64,000 bases of DNA from Hyphomicrobiales bacterium (GCA_900473685.1 UCNE01000005.1:372001-436000); one strand, 5' to 3'; shown: positions 8,901 through 17,952, counted from the first letter of the stretch. Notes: generated by a model from the letters alone, not told the origin. Made by a program: numbers and translations.

Positions 8901-9673
8901 TCAAGGCAGACGAACGGCGCGAGGAAATCGCCAACTACGTTATCAAGCACGGTCAGGTCCGGCTTGACGATCTGGCCGAGCATTTCGGTGTATCGCGCAT
9001 GACCATCCACCGTCACATCGACCACCTGGCGCAGCAAGGCGTGTTGCGCAAGCTGCATGGCGCCGTGACCGCCCAACCCTCCGGTGTCTACGAAAGTGCC
9101 TTCCGTTACCGCATGACGGTAGGGACCGCCGAAAAGAACGCTCTGGCACGCGCGGCTCTCGATTATATCGAAGCTGGCCAGGTCATCATGCTCGACGATT
9201 CAACCACGACCTGCGCCATTGCACCGCTCTTGCAGGATATCAAACCGCTGACGGTGATCAGCAACAGCCTCTCGACCGCCGCCCTGTTGACCGCGGCAGA
9301 CGATATCGACTTCATATGCCTCGGCGGCCAGTATCACCGGACCTACAATGCCTATATCGGCATCGTCTGCGAAAATGCTGTCTCCCGGCTGCGGGCCAAC
9401 GTTCTCTTCTGTTCGGTCTCGGCCATTACCGGCACGACCACCTACATCCAGGATCCGCAGGTGGTTCGTGTCAAGCAGGCGATGATGGCAGCGTCCAACC
9501 AGCGCATTCTGCTTGTCGACCATTTCAAGTTCAACAACGTCGCTCTGCATGCCCTGGACGAACTGACCGCGTTCGACACCGTTCTGGTGACCGACGGCAT
9601 CACCGACGCTCAGGCGCAAAAACTCGAACAGGCCGGCGTGCACCTGCGCGTCGTCAGGACAGCTTCGGCATGA
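8897..9673 (+). CDS. DeoR/GlpR-family transcription regulator
   Basis: 258-aa DeoR-family regulator. The N-terminal helix-turn-helix (about residues 20-42, VRLDDLAEHFGVSRMTIHRHI) is classic, followed by the sugar-phosphate effector domain with LDDSTTTCAIAPLL and the C-terminal LLVDHFKFN. Start and stop both overlap their neighbours by 4 bp, so it is translationally coupled between the LyxK-like kinase and the GlpD-like dehydrogenase genes. It probably represses this operon, perhaps through the dyads at 7272-7313, with a phosphorylated intermediate as inducer (inference). It could correspond to EryR of rhizobial erythritol loci, but the assignment is uncertain. Confidence 0.85.
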   Translation: MIKADERREEIANYVIKHGQVRLDDLAEHFGVSRMTIHRHIDHLAQQGVLRKLHGAVTAQPSGVYESAFRYRMTVGTAEKNALARAALDYIEAGQVIMLDDSTTTCAIAPLLQDIKPLTVISNSLSTAALLTAADDIDFICLGGQYHRTYNAYIGIVCENAVSRLRANVLFCSVSAITGTTTYIQDPQVVRVKQAMMAASNQRILLVDHFKFNNVALHALDELTAFDTVLVTDGITDAQAQKLEQAGVHLRVVRTASA

Positions 9674-11382
9674 CTCAACTGCAAGAAACATCTCCACGCC
9701 TGGCCGGTCGCGTCAGCGCATTGGGCAACGAGGAAGATTTTGACGTCGTCATTTTCGGCGCGGGCATCAATGGCGCCGGCCTGTTTCGCGATCTGTGCGC
9801 GCAGGGGTTGAAATGCCTTATCGTCGACAAGGGCGATTTCGGTTCCGGCACCAGTGCTGCACCATCGCGCTTGATCCATGGCGGCCTCAAATACCTTGAA
9901 ACAGGCGAATTCGGCCTCGTCGCCCAGTCAACGCTAGAGCGAAATCTGCTGCTGAAAAACGCCCCCCATTATGTCACTCCGCTGCCGACATTGATCCCGA
10001 TCTTTTCCTGGTTCAATGGTATAACCGCAGCTCTGCGCACGCTGTTCGGTTCGACCAGCGCACCGCGCAGCCGCGGCGCCGTTCTCGTAAAAATCGGGCT
10101 GGCACTTTACGATTTCTACGGATCGCGCGACCGGGTCATGCCGCGCCACCGATTGGTCGGGCGCGGCCGTGCGCTGAAAGAAATGCCTGTGCTGACCAAG
10201 TCGATCGTTGCTGCAGGCACTTATTACGATGCGAAAATCAGCCATCCCGAACGGCTGGTCCTGGAATTGATCGAGGACGGTTTGGCGGCCAGCAATACCT
10301 CGGCGGCCACCAATTACACGACGTTGACGTCGGCCTCGAATGGTCTTCTGACCTTCCAGCCCCAAACGGGCGGCGCGTTTTCGGTGCGGCCGAAACTGGT
10401 CGTCAACGGTGCCGGCCCATGGATCGATCACGTCAACGCCGCGCTCGGCGCGCCCTCCAAGATGATTGGCGGCACCAAGGGCTCGCATATTCTTCTCAAG
10501 AACGATGAACTGGTGCGCAGCCTTGCCGGCCGCATGGTCTATTTCGAGGCCGACGACGGCCGTATCTGCCTGGTGTTCGACTATCTCGGCCGCGCCCTCG
10601 TCGGATCGACCGATACGAAGGCCGACAATCCGGACACGGTTCGCTGCGAACAGGACGAAGTCGATTATTTCCTGGCCAGCGTGCGCACATTGATGCCGGG
10701 CGTGAAAGTCGAGCGCGACCAGATCGTCTATGCCTATAGCGGCATCCGCCCGCTGCCTACTGCGGACGGGACTGCTGCCGGCCTGATCAGCCGCGATCAC
10801 TCGGCGCCGGTGACCGAGCCGAATGAAGCCCGCCCCTTTGCCATCATCTCGCTGATTGGCGGCAAGTGGACCACTTTTCGAGGCTTTGCCGAAGAGGTTG
10901 CCGATGCGGTCCTTCAACGCCTTGGACGGTCCAGGACTGTCAGTACCCGGTCGATGCCGATCGGTGGCGGCAGAGGCTTCCCAGCAGACACGGAGCGACG
11001 GCTGGAATGGCTGACCGAAGCGTCGGCCGCATCCGGCATCGACCTGCAGCGGATCGACACGCTCCTCTCCCGTTATGGTACGCAGGCCTTGCCGGTCGCC
11101 TTGCATCAGGGCGCGTGGAGCGATGCTGACCGCCTGCCGGACTCGCATGACTACAGCCTGTCGGAGATCGACTACATCGTCCGTCACGAGTTTGTCGAAC
11201 ACCTTGCCGACGTGGTGATGCGCCGCACGGCATTGGCCGTCACCGGTTCCCTGACGATTAGGGACCTGCAGGTAATAGCCCCTGTTGTCGCGGGTGCCTG
11301 CGGCTGGAGCAGTGAACGTACGGACGCGGAAATTGCAGAGACTGCCGCACAGCTCAGAGCCAGAAACCTGATGCACCTTTAG
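9670..11382 (+). CDS. GlpD-family FAD-dependent polyol-phosphate dehydrogenase
   Basis: 570-aa FAD enzyme of the glycerol-3-phosphate dehydrogenase (GlpD)/EryB family. The N-terminal dinucleotide-binding loop VIFGAGINGAGLFRD (residues about 26-40) is followed by the GTSAAPSRLIHGGLKYLE flavin-site motif, and by YSGIRPLP and GGKWTTFR later. The C-terminal domain resembles the GlpD cap. It would oxidise the product of the upstream kinase and pass electrons to quinone at the inner membrane. The start at 9670 overlaps the DeoR stop by 4 bp. Whether it is an EryB, a GlpD or a new specificity cannot be settled from sequence. Confidence 0.8.
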   Translation: MTQLQETSPRLAGRVSALGNEEDFDVVIFGAGINGAGLFRDLCAQGLKCLIVDKGDFGSGTSAAPSRLIHGGLKYLETGEFGLVAQSTLERNLLLKNAPHYVTPLPTLIPIFSWFNGITAALRTLFGSTSAPRSRGAVLVKIGLALYDFYGSRDRVMPRHRLVGRGRALKEMPVLTKSIVAAGTYYDAKISHPERLVLELIEDGLAASNTSAATNYTTLTSASNGLLTFQPQTGGAFSVRPKLVVNGAGPWIDHVNAALGAPSKMIGGTKGSHILLKNDELVRSLAGRMVYFEADDGRICLVFDYLGRALVGSTDTKADNPDTVRCEQDEVDYFLASVRTLMPGVKVERDQIVYAYSGIRPLPTADGTAAGLISRDHSAPVTEPNEARPFAIISLIGGKWTTFRGFAEEVADAVLQRLGRSRTVSTRSMPIGGGRGFPADTERRLEWLTEASAASGIDLQRIDTLLSRYGTQALPVALHQGAWSDADRLPDSHDYSLSEIDYIVRHEFVEHLADVVMRRTALAVTGSLTIRDLQVIAPVVAGACGWSSERTDAEIAETAAQLRARNLMHL

Positions 11383-11462
11383 GCTAGGTTTGGTTCTGCA
11401 TCGGCGCCAATCGGGTGCAGATCAGGAAACCTGGCGCAAGAAATACTCGCTTGCCGACGACA

Positions 11463-11497
11463 CGTGGGCCGCTTCTCAGCCTCGGAAGCGGCCCACG
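11463..11497 (+). terminator. strong hairpin after the LyxK-DeoR-GlpD operon
   Basis: A perfect 12-bp stem (CGTGGGCCGCTT at 11463-11474 and its complement at 11486-11497) with an 11-nt loop lies 80 bp after the dehydrogenase stop. Only a short T-stretch follows. Confidence 0.6.
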
Positions 11498-11535
11498 GCT
11501 GCTTTCGGGCCTGGCGGAAATCGCGCCCGCAGCGA

Positions 11536-12564
11536 ATGACCACGGTTTCTTGGCACGATCTTGACAATCCCGCCGCAGATGGTTGGCCGCAACCATACTC
11601 GGCGGATTTAAACATGATTCAAAACGAATTGATCGCTGCTGCGGCAAAAGTCGAAATTCCCGGCATGCAGCGGCGAAACACCGCGCCGGAAATCGCCGGT
11701 GCACCGCCGAAGAGGCGGTATCTCGTGCTGTGGCGAATCCTGACTTTCGCCCTTAGGGCGCGGTGGAAGCGCGGTATTCTTTTCTGGGCTCGTTTCGCCG
11801 CCAATCCGCTCCTGACTTTCCGCTGGTGGCGTTTCCTTGCGGAATTTACGGCAGAACGGGATTTTCCGGCGCCGCATGACGAACTGCTGCAGAAGCCCCT
11901 GTCGAAATTCCTGGTTTACGGAATGCGCAGCTCCGGCCGGCTTGATCTTCTCGTCGATCATTTCAAGATTGCGGAAAAGATCCTCGCTAGGGAGAGCATG
12001 ATGAAACTGTGGCATGGGGGTTGGCTGGACATGGGCATAATCAATGGCCGCAGTGAAACCTATACATGCCACATCGCATTGGCCGATCGATGCGGCGGGC
12101 GCCACGAAGGCGCCTTCGCAATCAAGCTGGTCCGGACGCGCGACAAGGCTTTGCTTTGCACCGTCAGGTTCACTTTTCTTCGCCATGGTCCGCAAGGCAG
12201 CTACACCTTTGCCGTCGGCAGCATGCAGGGACCCCGCAACGGAAAGCGGCTGACCGTCGAGGCGACGCGCGACCTGTTCGGCGTTCGCCCGAAAGAGGCC
12301 ATCCTGATGGTGCTGCAAGGATTGACGGTCGAGGGTGGCATGACGGATTTTTTTGCTATTTCGCAAGCGAAACAGCCAATCCGGTACCGCAGCATGAAAC
12401 GGCGATCGATGCTTTTGTCGGCGGTCGACGCCTTCTGGGCGGAGCGTTCTGCTGAGCCTGAGGAGACCTACGGGTTCACCGTGCCAAAATCCGCGACCTG
12501 TGGAACGGACGTCCGCAGCCGCAGCAAGGCGTCGTTTCACACAATCGGCGAGCTGTTCCATTGA
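11536..12564 (+). CDS. VirK/YbjX-family (DUF535) protein
   Basis: 342-aa member of the DUF535 family, which includes Shigella VirK and E. coli YbjX. Family landmarks run across the protein: FVYGMRSSGR-like segment near residue 130, the MKLWHGGWLD region, then VGSMQGPRNG, DLFGVRPKEAILMVLQGL and KRRSMLLSAVDAFWAE. These proteins are linked to envelope or virulence-protein handling but have no settled biochemical role. ATG at 11536 is used; ATG at 11614 is an alternative and neither has a strong ribosome binding site. A longer frame from 11464 is unlikely because that start sits inside the upstream terminator hairpin. Confidence 0.75.
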   Translation: MTTVSWHDLDNPAADGWPQPYSADLNMIQNELIAAAAKVEIPGMQRRNTAPEIAGAPPKRRYLVLWRILTFALRARWKRGILFWARFAANPLLTFRWWRFLAEFTAERDFPAPHDELLQKPLSKFLVYGMRSSGRLDLLVDHFKIAEKILARESMMKLWHGGWLDMGIINGRSETYTCHIALADRCGGRHEGAFAIKLVRTRDKALLCTVRFTFLRHGPQGSYTFAVGSMQGPRNGKRLTVEATRDLFGVRPKEAILMVLQGLTVEGGMTDFFAISQAKQPIRYRSMKRRSMLLSAVDAFWAERSAEPEETYGFTVPKSATCGTDVRSRSKASFHTIGELFH

Positions 12565-12634
12565 TGATCGCCGCCGGACAAGCGGCGCCGGAGGCGATCG
12601 GTGGTGATATCCTCCGGACGATTCAAGCGGCCTC

Positions 12635-14716
12635 TTATTGCATGCCTTCCTGTAAACCCGCCGCATCGGCAAGGATGGCGGCGGTCTCGTTGAGCAAGAC
12701 ATCCTTTGCGTTCTTGCGGGCGTTTTCCAGGGCGATTTCGGCGCTCAGGCTGCGCTCGTCTGCCTGCAGACCGTCATCTCCGCCGAGGTCCACACCACCG
12801 TTTGTCTGCGCACGTTCCTTGAGACGGGCCGCTTGCGCAGCCATTTCATTCCGGCGTTCGGTGAGATTGAGGGATACGACACCCTTCTCGCGCTGCGCTT
12901 TCAGTTGGGCAATATCCTCGACAAACCGTTGGAAGTCCTGGTCGTTTTGCACTCGGGCCTCATGGAGGCCTTGCAATTTCGGCAGCAACGCCGTGAGATT
13001 TCCGGAAGGCACGTAACGTGCAGGTTTGATCTGTGTCCACGGCAGAGCATTGTCATAGCTCGCCTCACCGAAAGTCTTCGGGTCGGAAAGGCTCGGCAAG
13101 CTGATATCCGGGGTGACGCCGCGCAGCTGTGTCGTACCGCCGTCGACGCGGAAGAACTGGGCAATCGTCAATTTCAGTTCGCCGAATTTCGGTTTGCTAT
13201 TGTAGGCCGCCTTGTCGAGATTGACCACGGTTTGCACGGTACCCTTGCCAAAGCTGGGCTCGCCGACGATCACGCCGCGGCCGTAGTCCTGTATCGCCGC
13301 GGCAAAAATCTCGGAAGCCGATGCCGAGCCGCGGTTGATCAAAACGCCAACCGGGCCTGTCCAGGCCGGCTTTGGAAGATCATCGCTTTCCACCTCCACC
13401 TTGCCGTTTGCGCCGCGTTGCTGAACGACCGGGCCTTTGCCGACGAACAGGCCTGTCAATTCGATCGCCTCGGTCAGCGACCCGCCGCCATTGTCGCGCA
13501 AATCAATCATCACGCCATCGACATCGTCCTGCTTCAGTTCGCCGAGGAGCTTGGCGACATCGCGGCTTGCGCTTCTATAATCCGGGTCGCCTTTTCGCCG
13601 CGCTTCGAAATCCTCATAAAATGCCGGCAGGGTGATGACCCCGATTCTGCGCGTTACTGTGCCTTCTTTTACTGGCAGAATGGTTTTCTTGGCGGCCTGC
13701 TTTTCGAGGCTTATCTTGTCGCGTGTCAGGCTGATGAGGCGATGGCCGCCATCCGGCCCGGCATCCGCCGGCAGGATGTCCAGGCGGACGACGGAGCCCT
13801 TTTTTCCCCGTATCAACTGCACGATTTCGTCAAGACGCGTGCCCACCACTTCCTTGACCGGGCCGTCCTTGCCTTGACCGACACCGGTAATGCGGTCCCC
13901 GACCGAAAGTTTTCCGGACAGTTGGGCTGGTCCACCCGGAACGAGTTCACGGATTGTCGTGTAGTCGTCGCGCTCCTGCAGGACCGCACCAATACCGACC
14001 AGCGACAGCTTCATGGAAATATCGAATTCGGCCGCAGCCCTGGCGCCGAAATAATCCGTGTGCGGGTCGACCGACGTCGTATAGGCGTCCATGAAGGATT
14101 GGAAAACGTCTTCGCTCTTGTATTTGAAGGCGCGCTCAAGGGAATTTTGATAACGTTTGTCGAGCGTCTCGCGAATAACCGCATCGGTTTTGCCAGCCAG
14201 TTTCAGCCGCAGCCAGTCGCCTTTCACGCGTTTGCGCCAGAGATCATAGATTTCGGCCTCTGACTGTGGCCAAGGAGCTTCGTCGCGCAACACGGCATAG
14301 CTTTCCTGCGTGCTGAAATCGAAGTTTTGGTTGAGCAGGCTGCGCGCATATTGCATCCGTCCGACAACACGCTCTTCATACACATTGAAAATTGAAAACG
14401 GGATCCGCAGGTCTTCGCGTTTGATCGCGTCATCGATCTTGGTGCTGTTCGTCATGAACGTGTCGATGTCGGCTTGCAGGAACATCATCCGGTCCGGATC
14501 CAGCGACTTGATGAACCGGTTCATGATCTTGGCCGACAAGGCATCATCCAGGGGAACAGGCCTGTAGCCGAAACGCGTCAGAAATTGCGCGCTCAAGCTT
14601 GCGGCCTGGCCCTGTTGCTTCTGTGGCGCCAGAACGGGCGGTGATTCGACTTCGAGAGCATACGCGGATGGCGCAAATGCCAGGAAAAGACCAAGCACGC
14701 CGCAGAGTATACGCAT
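12635..14716 (-). CDS. prc: tail-specific carboxy-terminal processing protease Prc/Tsp
   Basis: 693-aa periplasmic S41 serine protease of the large Prc/Tsp type. A signal peptide (about residues 1-20, ending SAYALE) precedes an N-terminal helical region, a PDZ domain (about 235-315) and the protease core. Ser near 465 in RGSASASEIFA and Lys near 490 in FGKGTVQ form the catalytic dyad. Length matches E. coli Prc (about 680 aa) rather than the shorter CtpA type. Prc trims C-termini and controls peptidoglycan hydrolases and envelope proteins. It stands alone, convergent with the DUF535 gene. Confidence 0.9.
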   Translation of the reverse strand: MRILCGVLGLFLAFAPSAYALEVESPPVLAPQKQQGQAASLSAQFLTRFGYRPVPLDDALSAKIMNRFIKSLDPDRMMFLQADIDTFMTNSTKIDDAIKREDLRIPFSIFNVYEERVVGRMQYARSLLNQNFDFSTQESYAVLRDEAPWPQSEAEIYDLWRKRVKGDWLRLKLAGKTDAVIRETLDKRYQNSLERAFKYKSEDVFQSFMDAYTTSVDPHTDYFGARAAAEFDISMKLSLVGIGAVLQERDDYTTIRELVPGGPAQLSGKLSVGDRITGVGQGKDGPVKEVVGTRLDEIVQLIRGKKGSVVRLDILPADAGPDGGHRLISLTRDKISLEKQAAKKTILPVKEGTVTRRIGVITLPAFYEDFEARRKGDPDYRSASRDVAKLLGELKQDDVDGVMIDLRDNGGGSLTEAIELTGLFVGKGPVVQQRGANGKVEVESDDLPKPAWTGPVGVLINRGSASASEIFAAAIQDYGRGVIVGEPSFGKGTVQTVVNLDKAAYNSKPKFGELKLTIAQFFRVDGGTTQLRGVTPDISLPSLSDPKTFGEASYDNALPWTQIKPARYVPSGNLTALLPKLQGLHEARVQNDQDFQRFVEDIAQLKAQREKGVVSLNLTERRNEMAAQAARLKERAQTNGGVDLGGDDGLQADERSLSAEIALENARKNAKDVLLNETAAILADAAGLQEGMQ

Positions 14717-15023
14717 TCAGTTTCCAATTCTTGATGTCGTGTCGTTTGACGAACGGTGTTGGTGAAACAATTTTGGTTCTTTGGCAACAAAGGGATGTGC
14801 CGCCCCGGCCCTTCGGTCTGCTCTCTGCTCTGATTAGCCACGTTTTTCCATCAAAATGCTTGAGCGTGGTGCCGAAATCGTGATTGCAGACAGATGCGGC
14901 GACCCTCGATGAACGCTTGATTATCAACGCCGAGCCTCCGCGCCCGACGCTAATTCACATAAGCATTCGCTGCTTGCTTCGCAAAATCTTGCCGTGATGC
15001 CACGCGATGTGCATATAGACGCC
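14717..15023. other. divergent intergenic region between prc and the J-domain gene
   Basis: About 300 bp without a supported gene. It should carry the promoters of both divergent genes, but I see no near-consensus pair, no dyad of note and no RNA gene. Confidence 0.4.
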
Positions 15024-15632
15024 ATGACGCTCGATTCAAAAATATTCGTTGGCCTTAGGTCCGCACGCAAAAAACCAACCGCCACCAGTGAACCCACGGG
15101 TCCGAAATGCCAATGGGACGGCTGTGAAAAGACCGGCGCGCATCGAGCCCCTGTCGGGCCGGGCGCGGAAGGTCTCTATCTGCTGTTCTGTCTTGAGCAC
15201 GTGAAGGAATACAACAAGGGATACAGTTTCACCGCTGCTCCCTCGAGCCCGGAGGTCGCCCGCTACCAGAAGGAAGCGGTGGAGGGTAGCCGTGCGACGT
15301 TTGGAACCCGGGTTACCCAAGCGACCGAAATCCCGATCCCGTCCACCGTACGCTCCGGGTCTGCGAAGACACTGAATGCCCGCAGAACCACCAAACAACA
15401 GCAGGCGCAAACCAGCACGCTGCATAAACGAAAACTCAAGGTGCTCGAAGCCAAGGCCTTCGAAACCCTCGGCCTTTCGCCGGAGGCGACAGCGGACGAA
15501 ATCAGGAGCCGCTATAAAGAACGGCTCAAGATGCATCACCCCGACGCCAACCAGGGAAACCGCACTTCAGAAGACGAGCTTCGTGCATCGATCGAGGCGC
15601 ACAAAATCCTCAAACTGAACGGGTTTTGCTGA
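15024..15632 (+). CDS. J-domain (DnaJ-class) protein
   Basis: 202-aa protein with a C-terminal J domain (about residues 145-200) holding the diagnostic HPD triad in KMHHPDANQG, so it should stimulate a DnaK-type Hsp70. The N-terminal half carries CQWDGC, then CLEH about 45 residues on, a conserved Cys/His pattern that could bind metal. The middle is Thr/Gln/Lys-rich linker. ATG at 15024 (MTLDSKIF) is chosen because rhizobial relatives, as I recall them, begin this way; 14997 is an alternative. It is monocistronic and no client is known. Confidence 0.8.
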   Translation: MTLDSKIFVGLRSARKKPTATSEPTGPKCQWDGCEKTGAHRAPVGPGAEGLYLLFCLEHVKEYNKGYSFTAAPSSPEVARYQKEAVEGSRATFGTRVTQATEIPIPSTVRSGSAKTLNARRTTKQQQAQTSTLHKRKLKVLEAKAFETLGLSPEATADEIRSRYKERLKMHHPDANQGNRTSEDELRASIEAHKILKLNGFC

Positions 15633-15724
15633 GGTTCGCTTTGTGATTGCCGTGTGGGTTCAACGGACCCCGCACGGTACATCTGCCGATCTCGGTTTTC
15701 AGAGAGACCAAATGTGCGATCCGG

Positions 15725-16846
15725 TCAGTGGCTGGTATCGGACAGGCGCATGACGCGATTGAGAAGCGCGACAAGTTCACCCTGGCGGGCCGTCGCCGTT
15801 TTCAGGAAAATATTGCGCAGATGGCTGCGTGCGGTCTCATACGATACTTGCTGGTGCGCCATATAGTATTGCAGGGAATGGCCGAGCATCAGTATCACCG
15901 CAAGCGCCGCCTCCTTCTGGGTCAGTTCGAACAGCCCACGCAACTGCTCCGGGAAATCTGCCGATACCTTCGGCGAAAGGTCGTTGATGAGGATCAGGGC
16001 TGCCCGCGCAACCGGCAGGTCCGACGCCATCGCCGTGACAAAGGGGGCAATTGTCAAAGCCAGGAGGGGCGACCCGGTCTTTGTGCATCGGATCAGGACG
16101 TTGCCGCTTTTCGCCGGATACCCGCAAACGGGTCCGCAGCCCGCCGCAATCGCGCTTCTCAACGCATCGCCGCATTGTCCCGCCGACAGGCGCCCTCCCA
16201 CAAGCGTCAAGTCATTCGCCGGCTCGGCGAGAAGCGTCTCGGCATAGTCGTTCATGCTCAAGACCTTGCCGCAAGCATCGACGATAATTTGCCCCAGATG
16301 TGGGCTCACCGTGGCCTGCATGTCGAGGTGCTTATGCCCGAGATGCAGCTGAAGTTCAGCCGCACGGGCAATGACAGGCGCGAGTTCCCTCAACAAGGAA
16401 ACATCGTCATCGTCAAAATCTGGCTGATGCCCGCCTCGTTGAACCGCCAGGACGCCCGCCATGCCTGCGACGGGGATTTTGCATGCAATGCTGCTATGGT
16501 CGCCTTGAGGAACATACCATTCGTTGAAGATTGCAGTTTTGCGGAACTCACTTTTTGGCATCACGGACTGGTCGGTAAAAACGTCCAGAGACCTGATGCC
16601 TGTCAAATAAGACAAAATCGGATTTTTGAGATGTGCCTCGATGAATGCCGTCTCATAGTACGGATCGCATTCCTTGTAGAACGACAGCCAGGTGTCCGCC
16701 GGGCATATACGGGCAAAATGAACCTTCGAGCCTTTGACGAGCTTTTTCAATCTCGCCATTGCGGGTTGCCATTGCCCACCTTCCAAGGCGGCGCGATAAA
16801 GTTCATCGACCAGAAGCGAACGTTCCGTCTGCGCCACAGCTGTCAT
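15725..16846 (-). CDS. LuxR-type helix-turn-helix regulator
   Basis: 373-aa regulator with a C-terminal LuxR/GerE-like helix-turn-helix (about residues 305-365, ending VSYETARSHLRNIFLKT and RQGELVALL), the typical recognition-helix pattern. The N-terminal 290 residues form a PAS/GAF-like sensor region with no recognisable ligand motif. It does not look like an acyl-homoserine-lactone receptor. The recognition helix is preceded by a normally acidic LTxxEA motif in the form LTQKEAALAV. Target genes are unknown; it is flanked by unrelated genes and seems monocistronic. Confidence 0.75.
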   Translation of the reverse strand: MTAVAQTERSLLVDELYRAALEGGQWQPAMARLKKLVKGSKVHFARICPADTWLSFYKECDPYYETAFIEAHLKNPILSYLTGIRSLDVFTDQSVMPKSEFRKTAIFNEWYVPQGDHSSIACKIPVAGMAGVLAVQRGGHQPDFDDDDVSLLRELAPVIARAAELQLHLGHKHLDMQATVSPHLGQIIVDACGKVLSMNDYAETLLAEPANDLTLVGGRLSAGQCGDALRSAIAAGCGPVCGYPAKSGNVLIRCTKTGSPLLALTIAPFVTAMASDLPVARAALILINDLSPKVSADFPEQLRGLFELTQKEAALAVILMLGHSLQYYMAHQQVSYETARSHLRNIFLKTATARQGELVALLNRVMRLSDTSH

Positions 16847-16943
16847 CTGGTTCTTTGCCCCGTTTGCGCGCTTTCGCTCAAGCTTCAGGTAGCCAAATGA
16901 TACTATGGTGCGAAACGGTGGATTTAAGCAACTTCAAAAGTAA

Positions 16944-17011
16944 CGGCTAGCGTCCGGCGCTTATCGTGGTGCGCGGCATCGAAAGGTTGATCGGCGGCAG
17001 GACGCTAGCCG
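16944..17011. repeat. 12-bp perfect inverted repeat with 44-bp spacer
   Basis: CGGCTAGCGTCC at 16944-16955 and its exact complement at 17000-17011 enclose 44 bp, between the LuxR-type gene and rnk. It could fold into a long stem-loop in RNA (terminator or small RNA) or be a remnant of a palindromic repeat element. Confidence 0.5.
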
Positions 17012-17081
17012 GCATTCGAAAGCCGGGAAGGAACAGGTTCCAATGCTTTCGGGACAGGAGAAAGACAGAGGTTGATCGGCC

Positions 17082-17507
17082 TCAAGGTGTAAGGGCTGGA
17101 TCCGCCGCGCGGTCCTGAACGGTGACGACGCTGATGTGGCGAACCCTACCGTCACGCGCCATCCATTCGATCGACTGGCCGGCGGAAAGCCCAAGGAGAG
17201 CCGCCCCGACCGGTGTCAGCACCGAGACGCGCTGGCTGGCTATGTCGGCATCCTTGGGGAGGACGAGCTCAGCGGTCTGCAATGCCTCGCCGTTGAGATG
17301 GAACTGGGCAATGGAGCCGATGCGGATCACGCCGGGCGCCATCTGTGCATCCTCGACGATCCGCGCGCGGTCGAGTTCTGCCGCAAGTTGGTCGGCGACG
17401 TGCGGATCGCGTTCCGCAAGCATGTCGGCAAGGTTCGACAGGCGCGCGTGTTCGGAGCGGGCAATGGTAATGGCGGGCAGACGGTTATCTTGGATCTTGG
17501 TGGTCAT
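17082..17507 (-). CDS. rnk: nucleoside diphosphate kinase regulator Rnk (GreA/GreB family)
   Basis: 141-aa protein of the Rnk family, GreA/GreB-related RNA polymerase secondary-channel binders. A short N-terminal coiled segment (residues about 15-55, rich in Ala/Glu/Arg) precedes the FKBP-like C-terminal domain, with VLTPVGAALLGLSAGQSIEW matching the GreA-type signature (PVGxALLGLxxG). Unlike GreA the coiled coil is short, so transcript-cleavage activity is not expected. It is monocistronic. In other bacteria Rnk influences nucleotide pools and polymerase function. Confidence 0.85.
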   Translation of the reverse strand: MTTKIQDNRLPAITIARSEHARLSNLADMLAERDPHVADQLAAELDRARIVEDAQMAPGVIRIGSIAQFHLNGEALQTAELVLPKDADIASQRVSVLTPVGAALLGLSAGQSIEWMARDGRVRHISVVTVQDRAADPALTP

Positions 17508-17897
17508 TGGAACCTCACGGCATGGGTGCTTTGCGGCCCGGTGGGCACGCGCAAAAAAAACGGAAAACTGGGAAATGACGTCGCACGTCTCTGGTGCGGT
17601 TCACGTAACCTTACGGAACCACGAACGCCCCACGGCTGGGGCGCGACGCGACCAAGCCGAGGGGCTAGTATCCTGCGAGAGGAAACAGCCGTTTCAAAAA
17701 TCTGGCAAAGTTGAGCGACATCTTCATGCTCTCATGATGGGGCGTGGCCGGGGGCAAAGTCAAGCCACGCCGCCCCGCACCGATCGTCGATCAAACCAGA
17801 TGCGGGCGGATGAGTGTGCGAGCTTTCAACAAACGCAACCGTTGCGACCCAGAATTCTCTCGCCAGGGCCAGGCATGGTGCGCTGAAATTTCAAGGC
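17508..17897. other. intergenic region between rnk and the ROK operon
   Basis: About 390 bp. It holds a hairpin at 17739-17774 (GGCGTGGC paired with GCCACGCC, extended by G/C pairs) and otherwise no gene or motif I can support. Reading frames here give no recognisable protein. Confidence 0.4.
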
Positions 17898-17943
17898 TTG
17901 ACAGCGGTAGCTAATTAATTTCTAAATTTTAGAAATTAATTAG
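17898..17943 (+). promoter_or_regulatory. promoter embedded in a 33-bp perfect palindrome (ROK operator)
   Basis: TTGACA at 17898-17903 is followed after 17 bp by TCTAAA (17921-17926). The -10 lies inside an unbroken palindrome, 17911-17943, made of two 16-bp arms around one central T at 17927; each arm contains AATTAATTTCTAAA or its complement. The ribosome binding site follows at once (AGGAGG, 17942-17947). A repressor bound here would block polymerase, so ROK autoregulation is the natural reading. Confidence 0.8.
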
Positions 17944-17952
17944 GAGGCGATG

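Noticed and set aside
11464..11535. longer start for the VirK/YbjX-family protein
   Set aside because: The start would lie inside the 12-bp terminator stem at 11463-11497 and the added residues do not resemble the family.
12833..14263. long plus-strand frame opposite prc
   Set aside because: It mirrors the codon pattern of the well-supported Prc gene on the other strand and matches no family.
15725..16846. acyl-homoserine-lactone receptor (quorum sensing LuxR)
   Set aside because: Only the C-terminal helix-turn-helix matches; the N-terminal region lacks the known ligand-domain pattern and no autoinducer synthase gene is in the window.
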